Origin: Methanomicrobiales archaeon HGW-Methanomicrobiales-1
GTDB lineage: Archaea > Halobacteriota > Methanomicrobia > Methanomicrobiales > Methanospirillaceae
Assembly: GCA_002839675.1 (NCBI GenBank)
Contig: PGYM01000004.1
Location: 62,001 to 126,000, forward strand
Direction of reading: 5' to 3'
DNA length: 64,000 nucleotides
The notes beneath the pieces are model-generated. The model saw only the letters and a program-made list of their open reading frames with translations, was not told the DNA's origin and did no database searches. The translations under genes were made by a program, and so were the position numbers. Shown here one piece after another: positions 44,005-52,812 of this stretch. How positions within the stretch are numbered: the stretch's first letter is position 1; each line of letters begins with the position of its first letter.

Positions 44005-45816
44005 TCATTTGCCGATAAAGGTGTCTTTGAGTGCGTCGGTGCCATAACCCGGCCCCCATCCTTTCAGCCAGCCTTTTGCTGCGTTCCCTATCCCCCGTGC
44101 AGCAATCTCTCCCTTGTTCCCACCGATTAAATTCTTGAGTGCCAGGGGATCCGGATTAACTTTTATGTCGTTGTTGAGCCAGTTAATGAACTTCCCGGCA
44201 TTTCCACTGGTACCAAGTTTCTCACCCAGTTTTCCAAATCCCTTATCCACAATTTTGTCACCGATAAGATCAACAGCGGTATTTCCAATCCCTTTTGCCA
44301 GGTGTGAGGTATAATTTCCACCTTCCGCCATGCCTTCCCCCAGACCTTCGCCAAGATTTGTTCCGACTTTATAGGCCTTGGCGATAGATTTGCCGGCAGG
44401 ACCGGTGATTTGGCCGAGAAAATCAATGGTTTTATCACTACCATACTTAATCCATTCAGCACCCGAAGTCAGTGTGTTCATATCGCCCGCATGGCTGTGG
44501 AGCATCTCGGCGCGAAACTGGTCTGTTTTATGCATGCTTTCCAGGATTTTCCTATACTCTTTTTTGAATTTGAGAGTCTCCGGCGATTTATAATTTTTCA
44601 GAGCCGCCATTTCCTTAGCATAGGCATCCATCTTTTCAAGGGTATCAGCCGCTTCCTTTGCCCGCTGTTCTGTCATCCATGCCTGGTTTGCCTGGTACTG
44701 CTCCCGGGCCTTGTCCAGGCCTTCCATGTTCACCAGGGTACCTTCTTCCGATACCCAGTTCCCGTCAGCCCCAAGAGTGGCTGTGCGGCGCTGGCCCCGG
44801 TGGTCAATAAACTCCCGTTCGTCTCCCACATACGGTCCTTCCGGGGGTGCCGGTGGCTGGACTCCCGCTGTTCCCGCTGCTCCCGCTGCACCCTGGAGCA
44901 ATCCCTGGAGAATGATCGGCCCGTTTATGAGCGTGGCAAGAATGGTAGTGATAAAGCCTGCCATCACCTCGGCATACCCGTTCGTCCTCAGGCAGTCCTG
45001 GGCATTGAGCGGGTCCCGGGCGCAGTCATCTGCCATAACCGGAGCAATGACGCACGAGCAAAGCATGATAACAAAGATGATCATGGCGGTTCCCGCAAGG
45101 GGTCCTTTTTTGGATAGGACACTTCCCAATTGCGGGTCCCGGGTTATGATATAGGCCGCAAAGGTCCCGACAACCATGTTTGCCTGCATCAGGGGATACT
45201 GGCTGATATGGATGATGTTATAGAGTATCCACGCGGTAAGAAACGGGGTGGCGATACCCAGCCCGATTAAAATAATCTTGGAAATTTTTTTCCGGTGGGG
45301 CTGGAGGGGCAAGAGGATCTGATCGATATCCGCCCGGAACCATACCAGGATTATTGGAATCGCGATCATCAGGAGAGGGGTTATAAGGTCGAGTCCTTCC
45401 CTGCTGCTCCGGATTCCCCCATATAAGAACCAGATGACAGCAGCTACAACTCCGCCAAGGATGGAGAGGAGATCCCACCATTTCTGCGGCCGTTTTGCGA
45501 GCGGGACATCCTTTGAAATTTTTTTGAATTCGTCAACGGACATCAGCGAGGACTTGAACTCGTTGAAATCCTTTGCTGATTTCTGGGGAGCACCTGCTCC
45601 GGCTGCCATACCCGACCCGGATATCCCCGGGGGCGTTCCCGGCTGCCACGCAGACCCGGTCCAGAATATCCAGCCTTCCCCGGAAGGATTGGGCTGCCAG
45701 ATCGTTCCCCGGGCATCGGTCACCTGCAGGCTGGTTAAGGCTTTTGCGAACCAACCGGGCGGAGAATTGTATCCGTTTCTGTTCTGCTTCGTTAAAATCC
45801 ATGGAATTTTCCTCAT
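44005..45816 (-). CDS. A2: multi-pass membrane protein with divergent C-terminal region (cassette copy 2)
   Basis: It has the same architecture as A1: the W-rich motif GTIWQPNPSGEGWIFWTGSA, about six TM helices and the Cys pair (ADDCARDPLNAQDC). A short Pro linker, a helical charged region ('NYKSPETLKFKKEYRKILES') and a Gly-rich end ('VGTNLGEGLGEGMAEGGN') follow. The linker and C-terminus differ strongly from A1. The start is uncertain. ATG 45816 gives an odd N-terminus (MRKIPWILTKQNRNGYNSPP), whereas the overlapping frame from GTG 45826 reads MSDNEENSMDFNEAEQKR and looks like a true N-terminus that is out of frame. The in-frame GTG at VTDARG is a third option. Confidence 0.65.
   Translation of the reverse strand: MRKIPWILTKQNRNGYNSPPGWFAKALTSLQVTDARGTIWQPNPSGEGWIFWTGSAWQPGTPPGISGSGMAAGAGAPQKSAKDFNEFKSSLMSVDEFKKISKDVPLAKRPQKWWDLLSILGGVVAAVIWFLYGGIRSSREGLDLITPLLMIAIPIILVWFRADIDQILLPLQPHRKKISKIILIGLGIATPFLTAWILYNIIHISQYPLMQANMVVGTFAAYIITRDPQLGSVLSKKGPLAGTAMIIFVIMLCSCVIAPVMADDCARDPLNAQDCLRTNGYAEVMAGFITTILATLINGPIILQGLLQGAAGAAGTAGVQPPAPPEGPYVGDEREFIDHRGQRRTATLGADGNWVSEEGTLVNMEGLDKAREQYQANQAWMTEQRAKEAADTLEKMDAYAKEMAALKNYKSPETLKFKKEYRKILESMHKTDQFRAEMLHSHAGDMNTLTSGAEWIKYGSDKTIDFLGQITGPAGKSIAKAYKVGTNLGEGLGEGMAEGGNYTSHLAKGIGNTAVDLIGDKIVDKGFGKLGEKLGTSGNAGKFINWLNNDIKVNPDPLALKNLIGGNKGEIAARGIGNAAKGWLKGWGPGYGTDALKDTFIGK
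45484..45751 (-). repeat. Near-identical 5' segment of A2 (copy of 42481-42748)
   Basis: This is the partner of the A1 segment. Identity stops at 45751, immediately before the A2-specific upstream sequence (cgaacc here, cgaaca in A1). Confidence 0.8.
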
Positions 45817-46003
45817 TATCTGACACGGGATGGTATCTTTTGGATATATTCTCGTCTTATTTGCTCCTTTTTCAGGATAGGGTTTTATCTCACTATCAGT
45901 TAAAAAAATGTTGTATTGCCCCTGAATTGACAGTATCCGAATAGTTAAAAAACAACGGGATTTTATCTTTTCTGTTGAGTAGTACCTGCCGCGGTAATAC
46001 ACG

Positions 46004-47023
46004 TTACCCCATCACAACATCCGATGATATCCGCGTCAGCCCGCCATTGGTGCCCAGCCAGTAGACCCCATCCGGGTCCTCTGTCATCGTCTTGACCTCA
46101 TAGCCCGCGAGCCCTTCCTTCTCTGTCAGGATCTTCCAGGTACCAGTATCATGCACAGCAATCCCGTCATACTCGGACCCGAACCAGATCCGCCCATGGG
46201 TATCCTCAAAGACCGAGCGGGTGGACTCGCCGGCAAGCCCATCTGCCCGGGTCAGGTTCATCCAGACCCCGTCAGAATAGCGGGCTGCACCGCCGTTCCG
46301 GGAATAGCCGGTGGCAGCCCAGATGGAACCATCACGTACTTCGGTCAGCGCCCGTACCGCCGGGTGAGGGAGACCGTCACTGACAGTATACTGGTGCCAC
46401 GAAGTCCCGTTCAGCCGGTAGAGTGCTCCATGCATCACGGCACCGCAGCCGACCCAGAGATCACCGGATCTGGGGGCGAGGAGTACGTCAGCAGAAGCGA
46501 TCGCAGGCATGCCCCCGGGTCGAAGGCTTACCCACCCGCTGCCATTGTTTACAAAAACATCGGTCTCTGTACCGACAACCATGGTCCCGTCCTTACGTTC
46601 AGCAAGACTCAACACTTTTGTAAAGGGAATCCCGGGGCCCGGGGCAATGATCTCCCACGATGCATGGGTGAATTTCACCAGCCCCCCGTCATGGCCGATC
46701 CAGATACTGCCGGTATGATCCCGGAAGATCTGCCGGACATAGCTCGTGGGCGGGGCTCCGTCAGGAAGGGGGAGACGGGAGTTATTCGTGCGGCTAATGA
46801 GAATAATTCCGTCTTTCCCGCCGGTCCAAAGCGTATCGTTATCGATGAGGAGGGTGGAGACTTCCGCTGGGGGGCGGATGATCTCCCAGCCGGGGGGAGT
46901 GCTCTTGACCTGCACGTATCCCAGGGCTGCCTGGAGGATGAGGACAACCACAACAATGATCAGGATCCCGGCGAGCAGGTGGCCCGCATTCACGATCAGG
47001 TTCCGGTATTTTTTCTCGGGCAT
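46004..47023 (-). CDS. Membrane-anchored beta-propeller protein (two-component-regulator propeller repeats)
   Basis: This is 339 residues. One N-terminal TM helix (about 15-35, 'LLAGILIIVVVVLILQAALG') anchors a propeller outside the membrane. At least five repeats of the Reg_prop type are visible ('DHTGSIWIGHDGGLVKF', 'RSGDLWVGCGAVMHGALYRL', 'EVRDGSIWAATGYSRNGG', 'DTHGRIWFGSEYDGIAVHD', 'DPDGVYWLGTNGGLTRIS'). There is no kinase. It starts nine bases after the ABC ATPase stop, so it is part of that operon and may bind or sense the transported ligand. Confidence 0.8.
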   Translation of the reverse strand: MPEKKYRNLIVNAGHLLAGILIIVVVVLILQAALGYVQVKSTPPGWEIIRPPAEVSTLLIDNDTLWTGGKDGIILISRTNNSRLPLPDGAPPTSYVRQIFRDHTGSIWIGHDGGLVKFTHASWEIIAPGPGIPFTKVLSLAERKDGTMVVGTETDVFVNNGSGWVSLRPGGMPAIASADVLLAPRSGDLWVGCGAVMHGALYRLNGTSWHQYTVSDGLPHPAVRALTEVRDGSIWAATGYSRNGGAARYSDGVWMNLTRADGLAGESTRSVFEDTHGRIWFGSEYDGIAVHDTGTWKILTEKEGLAGYEVKTMTEDPDGVYWLGTNGGLTRISSDVVMG

Positions 47024-47032
47024 GGTATCTGT

Positions 47033-47677
47033 TCACCGGAGGACCAGGCCCCTGTCGAACCGGATGATGGTATCGGCAACCGTTGTTGCCTCGTATTCAT
47101 CATGAGTCACGTAGAGCATGCTGGAACCGTCAGCACGGACCGATTCTGCGATAAGGTTGAGAAGATCATCCCGCAGCGGGCGGTCCAGGTTGGTTAAGGG
47201 TTCATCGAACAACAGCGTTTCCGGCCGGGGTGCAAGGGCCCGTGCAAGGGCTACCCGCCGGGCTTCCCCACCGGAGATTTGATCCGGGTACCTGTCCCGC
47301 AGGTTAGAAATTCCCATCCGGACAAGGAGGGTATCGAGCTGCTGCTTTTGCTCTTCTTCCGGCAATCCATCGAGGGCAAAGAGAATATTTTTCGCAACGG
47401 TCATATGCGGCCAGAGGGCAGCAGACTGGAAGACAAAACCAATCCTGCGCTCCGAAGGGGGAACAAACATGTCCGGGCTGCTGACCATCCTGCCATTCAT
47501 GGAGATCGTACCTTCATCCGGCATCTCCAGGCCCGCAATCAGACGCAGGAGAGTTGTCTTGCCGCTGCCCGAGGGCCCGAGAATGGCAATATGTGCATGG
47601 TCCGGAATTTCTAAGGAAACATGGTCTACAGCAGTGTGATTCCCGAATGTTTTGGAGACATCTTCAAGGACGATCAT
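47033..47677 (-). CDS. ABC transporter ATP-binding protein (iron/thiamine/sulfate-type importer)
   Basis: This 214-residue protein has all ABC motifs: Walker A GPSGSGKTTL, Q-loop 'IGFVFQSAALWPHMTV', signature ISGGEARRVALARAL, Walker B LLFDEPLTNLD and the His switch 'YVTHDEYEA'. It lacks the C-terminal TOBE extension found in many importers of this class. It overlaps the permease stop by four bases and precedes the propeller gene. Confidence 0.93.
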   Translation of the reverse strand: MIVLEDVSKTFGNHTAVDHVSLEIPDHAHIAILGPSGSGKTTLLRLIAGLEMPDEGTISMNGRMVSSPDMFVPPSERRIGFVFQSAALWPHMTVAKNILFALDGLPEEEQKQQLDTLLVRMGISNLRDRYPDQISGGEARRVALARALAPRPETLLFDEPLTNLDRPLRDDLLNLIAESVRADGSSMLYVTHDEYEATTVADTIIRFDRGLVLR

Positions 47678-49308
47678 TCTCTTTTCCTCCCATCTGTTTC
47701 AGGGGCTCTGCCCGGTCCGCGGTACAACCAGTAAAGGGCAGCAATCGTGCACGCACCTGCCATCAGGGTAAGTATCGTAATCAGGAGGCATAAGCCTGCC
47801 ACTTCCCCGGCCGCCCCGTAATGGAGATAATTGTAGATCCGCATCGTGAGCGTGCCATGACCGGGCGGGGCTACGACCAGCGTTGCCCCCAGCTCTGCCA
47901 GCGTCAGCGCCGCAAGGATTCCCGCGGCAACAAGAAGCCCGGGGGCATAGAGGGGGAGACGGATCTGCAGCCATGTCTCAAGACGGCTCCGGGAAAAAAC
48001 TGCGGCAGCGTCAAAGAGGATCGGATCGATGAACCGCAGCTGGACAAAGAGGATGATGGCTGCAAAGGGGGCGAACCGTGCAACCGATACGAGGACGGGC
48101 ATGAGCAGACCCGGGTACAGCATCGAGAGGCCGGGTGTATTCCAGAACAGGATCATGCCGATACCGGTCAAGGAGGCAGGTATTGCAAGAGGGAGAAGAA
48201 CAAGGATCCATGCCACGGCCCCGCGGAGACCCGGTTGTCTCAGCTCATAGGCAGCAGCCAGTGCCAGGGGTAAGGAGATGAGAATGACACCGGCTGCGAT
48301 CAGCAGGCTGTAGGTCAATTCCCCCTGCGCCATGGCAACAGAGCGGGTAAAGGTTGACAGGGTGCCGGTCGTGAGGATGAGACCGGAGAAGAGGACTAGG
48401 ATCTGGAGGCCGATGATCCCGCAGGCAATGGCCTGCAACCCGACAAAGAACCGGGGGAAGCGGGGGGCAGTACCGAACCGGGCCGACAACCAGTCCGGGG
48501 TCTGGGCAAGGGTGCGGATTCCCGAGCGGCAGGCAATCATAACGATAATCGTGACGACCATGAGGGGCAGGGCATAGAGAGATGCCAGGGCTGAACTCCC
48601 GGTGGCACTGAACTGGGCAAAGATATCCAGGGCATAGACATCGGCCCCGAAAAGAGAGGGAACCGAATAGTCAGAACAGCAGATCAAAAACAGAAACCCA
48701 AACGCTGCACCCAGCGCCGGTGCCGATAGTGGCAGCAGGATCTTAAAAAAGGCATCCATATCCGACCGGAAGACCCGTCCGGCCTCGACCAGGTGGAAGT
48801 CAACCGATGCAAATGCAATCCAGGAAAGGAGCGTGGCTAACGGGAGCAGCGCCATGAACTCCACCCAGTAGCTGATGCCCCAGCCGGTAACCGGCACACC
48901 GGGCATAAACCCGGTCACGTACCCGAGAAGGGAAGACCAGGTGAGGGCGTGGATATAGGGGGGAATTGCGGCAAGGGCCAGCATTGCAAGGAGCACAACA
49001 ACAAGGATCTTACGGGAAGCCCGCCAGAGAAGAGAGACGAGAAGTACTCCGGTCACGATTCCGGAGAATGCCACTGCTGCGGCAAGACCGATGCTTGCAA
49101 CAAGGAGCCCCGACCTCCGGGGCGAGAGGAGAAAGGGGGTGGAGAGATCGAGATTTCCTTTCAGGGCGGCATATAAGAGATCAACCCCCAGCCCGATTAA
49201 TGGGCAGGTGATCAGCAGGAAAAACATGCCCAGCACGAGTGCATACATGCACTGTTGTGGTGTCAGCAGTCCTCTGATTTTCTGGAAAAAAAGGCGGGGG
49301 GTTGCCAT
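47674..49308 (-). CDS. ABC transporter permease, fused double permease (FbpB/ThiP type)
   Basis: This 544-residue protein has about twelve TM helices arranged as two homologous permease halves, the layout of ferric-iron FbpB-type permeases. The coupling (EAA) loops are visible as 'LVEAGRVFRSDMDAFFKILL' in the first half and 'LFDAAAVFSRSRLETWLQIR' in the second. It starts five bases after the binding-protein stop and overlaps the ATPase gene. Confidence 0.9.
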   Translation of the reverse strand: MATPRLFFQKIRGLLTPQQCMYALVLGMFFLLITCPLIGLGVDLLYAALKGNLDLSTPFLLSPRRSGLLVASIGLAAAVAFSGIVTGVLLVSLLWRASRKILVVVLLAMLALAAIPPYIHALTWSSLLGYVTGFMPGVPVTGWGISYWVEFMALLPLATLLSWIAFASVDFHLVEAGRVFRSDMDAFFKILLPLSAPALGAAFGFLFLICCSDYSVPSLFGADVYALDIFAQFSATGSSALASLYALPLMVVTIIVMIACRSGIRTLAQTPDWLSARFGTAPRFPRFFVGLQAIACGIIGLQILVLFSGLILTTGTLSTFTRSVAMAQGELTYSLLIAAGVILISLPLALAAAYELRQPGLRGAVAWILVLLPLAIPASLTGIGMILFWNTPGLSMLYPGLLMPVLVSVARFAPFAAIILFVQLRFIDPILFDAAAVFSRSRLETWLQIRLPLYAPGLLVAAGILAALTLAELGATLVVAPPGHGTLTMRIYNYLHYGAAGEVAGLCLLITILTLMAGACTIAALYWLYRGPGRAPETDGRKRE

Positions 49309-49313
49309 ACAGG

Positions 49314-50366
49314 TTATCGGATGAAAATCTCAATGAGGTCTTTCTGGGTTGCCGGTATGCCGGTGTAGACATCCTGGTACGATATATCCATTACTTTTAT
49401 CCCGGTGGTGTTCATGCAGGCAGTCTTTGTCGGGACATCGCGGCTCGGGATCTGGATCCACCCGGAGGAGACCAGCGAGTCCTCGGTCTTCCGGTCCAGC
49501 ACGTAATCAATGAAGGTTTTTGCCTCTGACGGGTGCGGAGATCCCGCAATCATGGCAATGGTGTTGGGAATCACCAGGGTTCCCATCTCCCCGGGTTGCT
49601 GGTCGGGGACAATGATCACAACAGGTTTCCCCCTTTCTACCGCACCACACGCATCATCGGTATCGGTCAGGCCAAAGGCGAGCTGGCCATCGGCCACGAG
49701 ATCGCGGACAACCGAGTTGCCGTCAACGACCCGGACCTGCCGCTGGCTCATCGTAGTAAAGAAGTCCCGGGCTTTTTTTGTTCCAAGGTAACTGTAGAGA
49801 GCTGCTGCATGGGTGGCGGCAGTCCCGAACATCGGGTAAGCGATCCCGACCGTGTTGCCCGGGTACCGGGAATCAAGCATGTCATTTACGGAGTGAGGGT
49901 ACTGATCCGGGGTGAGTTTGTCCGTATTGACGATGAAGACCCGTGCCCTGCCGCCAAAACCGGTCCAGTAATCCTCTGGATCCCTGAACTGCCGGGGGAG
50001 GTCTGCGGCTGAAGGGGAGGAATACGCAGCAAGAATACTCTCATTTTTCAAGAGAAGGGTCTGGCCGAACTCCCCGCTCCAGAAGACATCGGCCTGCGGC
50101 CGGTTCCGCTCGGCGATCAGGCGGTTGACAAGCCCGGTTGTCTTGGTGGCTTCCACATCATACACAGGAAGGACGGTGATACCAGTCTGGTTTTCAAAAT
50201 CGCGGAAAACCGGTTCGGAGTAGACCTGATCAACAGAGGTATAGACGACGACGGTCTTTTTCGGGCCGGTTTTCTGATCGTTTTGAAAAAGGACCAGTGC
50301 TGCAACAAGAATCACTGCAAGCACGACAATGACGGCAAGTATCTGAAACGATCGGGTTTTATTCAT
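49314..50366 (-). CDS. ABC transporter substrate-binding protein, iron(III)-type
   Basis: This is 350 residues. The N-terminal hydrophobic helix ('ILAVIVVLAVILVAALVLF') acts as signal or anchor; no lipobox Cys is present. The mature part matches family 1 binding proteins: 'VVVYTSVDQVYSEPVFRDFE', 'NRPQADVFWSGEFGQTLLLK', 'GIAYPMFGTAATHAAALYSY'. The YTSVDQ start is typical of FbpA-like ferric or metal-oxyanion binders. The true substrate is not certain. It is the first gene of the importer-propeller operon, with a TATA-like tttttaaaag about 45 bases upstream. Confidence 0.9.
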   Translation of the reverse strand: MNKTRSFQILAVIVVLAVILVAALVLFQNDQKTGPKKTVVVYTSVDQVYSEPVFRDFENQTGITVLPVYDVEATKTTGLVNRLIAERNRPQADVFWSGEFGQTLLLKNESILAAYSSPSAADLPRQFRDPEDYWTGFGGRARVFIVNTDKLTPDQYPHSVNDMLDSRYPGNTVGIAYPMFGTAATHAAALYSYLGTKKARDFFTTMSQRQVRVVDGNSVVRDLVADGQLAFGLTDTDDACGAVERGKPVVIIVPDQQPGEMGTLVIPNTIAMIAGSPHPSEAKTFIDYVLDRKTEDSLVSSGWIQIPSRDVPTKTACMNTTGIKVMDISYQDVYTGIPATQKDLIEIFIR

Positions 50367-50542
50367 TCATGTACCCCAACAGGAAGATAGTGAAATCTCA
50401 TCATCCACTTTTAAAAATCATCTTATTTTACTTTGTTTTTGTTCATCTGCTTCTGAACAGCAACCCGTTGCCAGCCCGTACCGGATACACCGGCAGGAAT
50501 TATGGAAAGAACAGGGGGCGTTGTGCCCACCTACAGGGTGCC

Positions 50543-52195
50543 TCATTGCGGGTTGAAAGCAATCGCTGAATCGATCGCTGAATTCCCCGCTACCTTCCGG
50601 TACGCCTCAATCCCGGTAAACGGCCGCTTAGCAATAACCGCCGCCACCTTCTTCTTCCCGATACCCGGCAGCCACTTCATCGCAGAAGCAGGAAGTAAGT
50701 TGATCTCCACAGGCACGGGCAATGCGGTGATTGAACGCATGCCCCAGTCCACGACCACCATATCGGTAACGGTATTCCGGGGCAGTTTGAGCGGGACACC
50801 GACAAGGATCGGGTAGGACCCCAGCTGACGCCCGAACGAGAGATCACCGACAACTTCGATCCGGACATCGCGGAGCACGGTACCAATAGGGAACACCCGC
50901 TGGAGCATCGGGAGGTCAATCTTGTTCCGGACAAATTCCTTGAATGCCCGGAACCGCTGCTCGTATTTGCCGAGCGTATTGTTCGTGTACACGGGCGTGC
51001 CTTCAAAGGGCATCACCTGCCGGATATTAACCCTCCGGACAGACAGGCCGGCATCCCTCACCCGGACAAGGAACTGTTCGTTTAACGCGTAGGTATTCTC
51101 TGTCTCGCCCGCAAGCCCGCAGACACAGTTGATTCCCGGCAGGAGCTCGGGCACATTGTCCCTTCGCATGCCCCCCTCTTCATTCACGATCTCAATCGCC
51201 CGGAACACTTCATCGGCCTGCGCCTTGAGATTGTTTGCCGCAATCACTGCCGGATCGGCAGTCTCCATGCCAAACGCAGCCACATCCCCGGACGTGTGAT
51301 GGCGGACGATCGCCCGGAGCGCCTCACGGCCCGCCTCCTCGTGCCGGGCAATGGTGGCCGGGTTCGTATTGTCGATGTGGAGTGTTTTTAATTCAGGAGC
51401 AGCGGTGCGGATCGATGAGAAGAGCTGGTCGAGCAGTTCCGGCCGGGGGGCGGGATACTCGCCGGCTCCCGCACCATAGGCAAGAATATCCGGCTGCCGT
51501 CCGACCCGGAAGTGCCGGGCACCATGGGAATGGAGTGCGGCAACTTCTGCTGCAATTCCCGCGATGCTGCGGTACTTCGGCTGGCCATAGAATGGCTCGG
51601 TGCAGAACGAGCAGCCCCCGGTCGCCCCGTGCGAGCAGCCTCGGGCGGTCTCCAGTTCGCACATAACATACGGGTAATCGGGATGCTGGGTAATGATCGT
51701 ACTGCCCGATATGCTCCACGGGTCCGTGCGGGTATAGTCGAGCACCCCGGCCGGTTCGTTCCCGCCAAGAAAATTGTCCAGCGCAATGGCCGGTTCACCG
51801 GTGAGCAGGGCATCGAACCCGCTGATCACCTGCCGGATCGCTTTCTGCCCCCCCTCCGCGGCATAACCAAAACCAATCGGCCCGCCGATCAGTTTCTTCG
51901 GGCCGCGTACCATGTGGCCGACCTGCTGGATCTCGGTTAAGGTGGCGGGTGTGCCGCCCAGATATTTACCGGGCACCGTAACACCGGCAATCACGACAAG
52001 CAGGTCTGCCCGGTTCAATTCAGCGGTCCGCAGGGGGTCGAGGCGGAGCTGGTCGATGGTGAGATACAGTACCACGTAACCGTGGGCGATCAATGCCCCG
52101 GCCACTGTCCGGATGTACGGCGAGACATAGGGGGGAACGCCAAGACACGCCGGTTCATCCACGTACCCGTCAAGGATGACTGCCACGGGACTCAT
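50543..52195 (-). CDS. Radical SAM protein with C-terminal helix-hairpin-helix (COG1031-like)
   Basis: This is 550 residues. An N-terminal Rossmann-like region (1-150) resembles a B12-binding fold. A radical SAM core follows with the unusual Fe-S motif CSHGATGGCSFC (Cx7CxxC) near residue 190. A TRAM-like region comes next, and a final HhH motif 'LPGIGKKKVAAVIAKRPF' suggests nucleic acid binding. It matches an uncharacterised archaeal family. It overlaps mptE by four bases, so they form an operon with the RCK-DHH gene. Confidence 0.85.
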   Translation of the reverse strand: MSPVAVILDGYVDEPACLGVPPYVSPYIRTVAGALIAHGYVVLYLTIDQLRLDPLRTAELNRADLLVVIAGVTVPGKYLGGTPATLTEIQQVGHMVRGPKKLIGGPIGFGYAAEGGQKAIRQVISGFDALLTGEPAIALDNFLGGNEPAGVLDYTRTDPWSISGSTIITQHPDYPYVMCELETARGCSHGATGGCSFCTEPFYGQPKYRSIAGIAAEVAALHSHGARHFRVGRQPDILAYGAGAGEYPAPRPELLDQLFSSIRTAAPELKTLHIDNTNPATIARHEEAGREALRAIVRHHTSGDVAAFGMETADPAVIAANNLKAQADEVFRAIEIVNEEGGMRRDNVPELLPGINCVCGLAGETENTYALNEQFLVRVRDAGLSVRRVNIRQVMPFEGTPVYTNNTLGKYEQRFRAFKEFVRNKIDLPMLQRVFPIGTVLRDVRIEVVGDLSFGRQLGSYPILVGVPLKLPRNTVTDMVVVDWGMRSITALPVPVEINLLPASAMKWLPGIGKKKVAAVIAKRPFTGIEAYRKVAGNSAIDSAIAFNPQ

Positions 52196-52812
52196 ACGTT
52201 GTGACCGAGCAGGGCGAGAAGTTTTCTGGCCCAGAAAAGTTTCCCGCGTTTCACCGGTTCAACATCCTGATCATCGAGATCGAAGCCGATGAGCGTGACC
52301 TTTTCAGCGCCGAGTTCGTCAGCGGCAAAAACAGCCCGGTCGCCATCGGAAAAACCCCCGAAGTTGTGGACGTGGGGGAGCGGGATGCTCTGCGTTGTTC
52401 CGACCAGCGGGCCTTTAAACCGGGGCACCCAGTGCTTCAGCAGGGCGATATTATCGCCATGCGCATGCACGACCACGATTGTCCCCTCTTCATTCAATGC
52501 AAGGAGCCGGTCGCTCGCACCGTCGAGATCCGTGAAGACGGCATCCGGACGGATGTCATGGGCATCGAGCACATCGGCAGCCGCATCAGCAGCAAAGACC
52601 ACGCCCTGGATCTTGTCCAGCTCGTCTTTCAGGCAGGGGGCATTGCCGCAGACCGTCACCGGTTTGTCATAGGCCAGTGAAGCAAGCGAGAGCAGGTTAT
52701 CGCGGGGCAGGAGCGATGCGAGCAGCCGGGCTGCTTCTTCGTCGCCTGCACGATCGAACCCGAAGTATTCCAGGATCTCGCAGTAGTGCGGTTCCCAGTC
52801 CTTAAACTGCAT
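52192..52812 (-). CDS. mptE: 6-hydroxymethyl-7,8-dihydropterin pyrophosphokinase MptE
   Basis: This is 206 residues from the ATG at 52812 (MQFKDWEPHYCEILEYFGFD). It belongs to the archaeal MptE (DUF115) family, which activates the pterin for methanopterin synthesis. Motifs visible are 'VTVCGNAPCLKDEL', 'PDAVFTDLDG', 'VVVHAHGDN' and 'FGGFSDGDRAVF'. Its start overlaps the end of the RCK-DHH gene by eleven bases, and its stop overlaps the radical SAM start by four. Confidence 0.9.
   Translation of the reverse strand: MQFKDWEPHYCEILEYFGFDRAGDEEAARLLASLLPRDNLLSLASLAYDKPVTVCGNAPCLKDELDKIQGVVFAADAAADVLDAHDIRPDAVFTDLDGASDRLLALNEEGTIVVVHAHGDNIALLKHWVPRFKGPLVGTTQSIPLPHVHNFGGFSDGDRAVFAADELGAEKVTLIGFDLDDQDVEPVKRGKLFWARKLLALLGHNV

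Noticed and set aside
45817-46002. N-terminal extension of A2 to 46002
   Set aside because: The added 62 residues are low-complexity, A/T-rich intergenic sequence between the propeller stop and the A2 start region.
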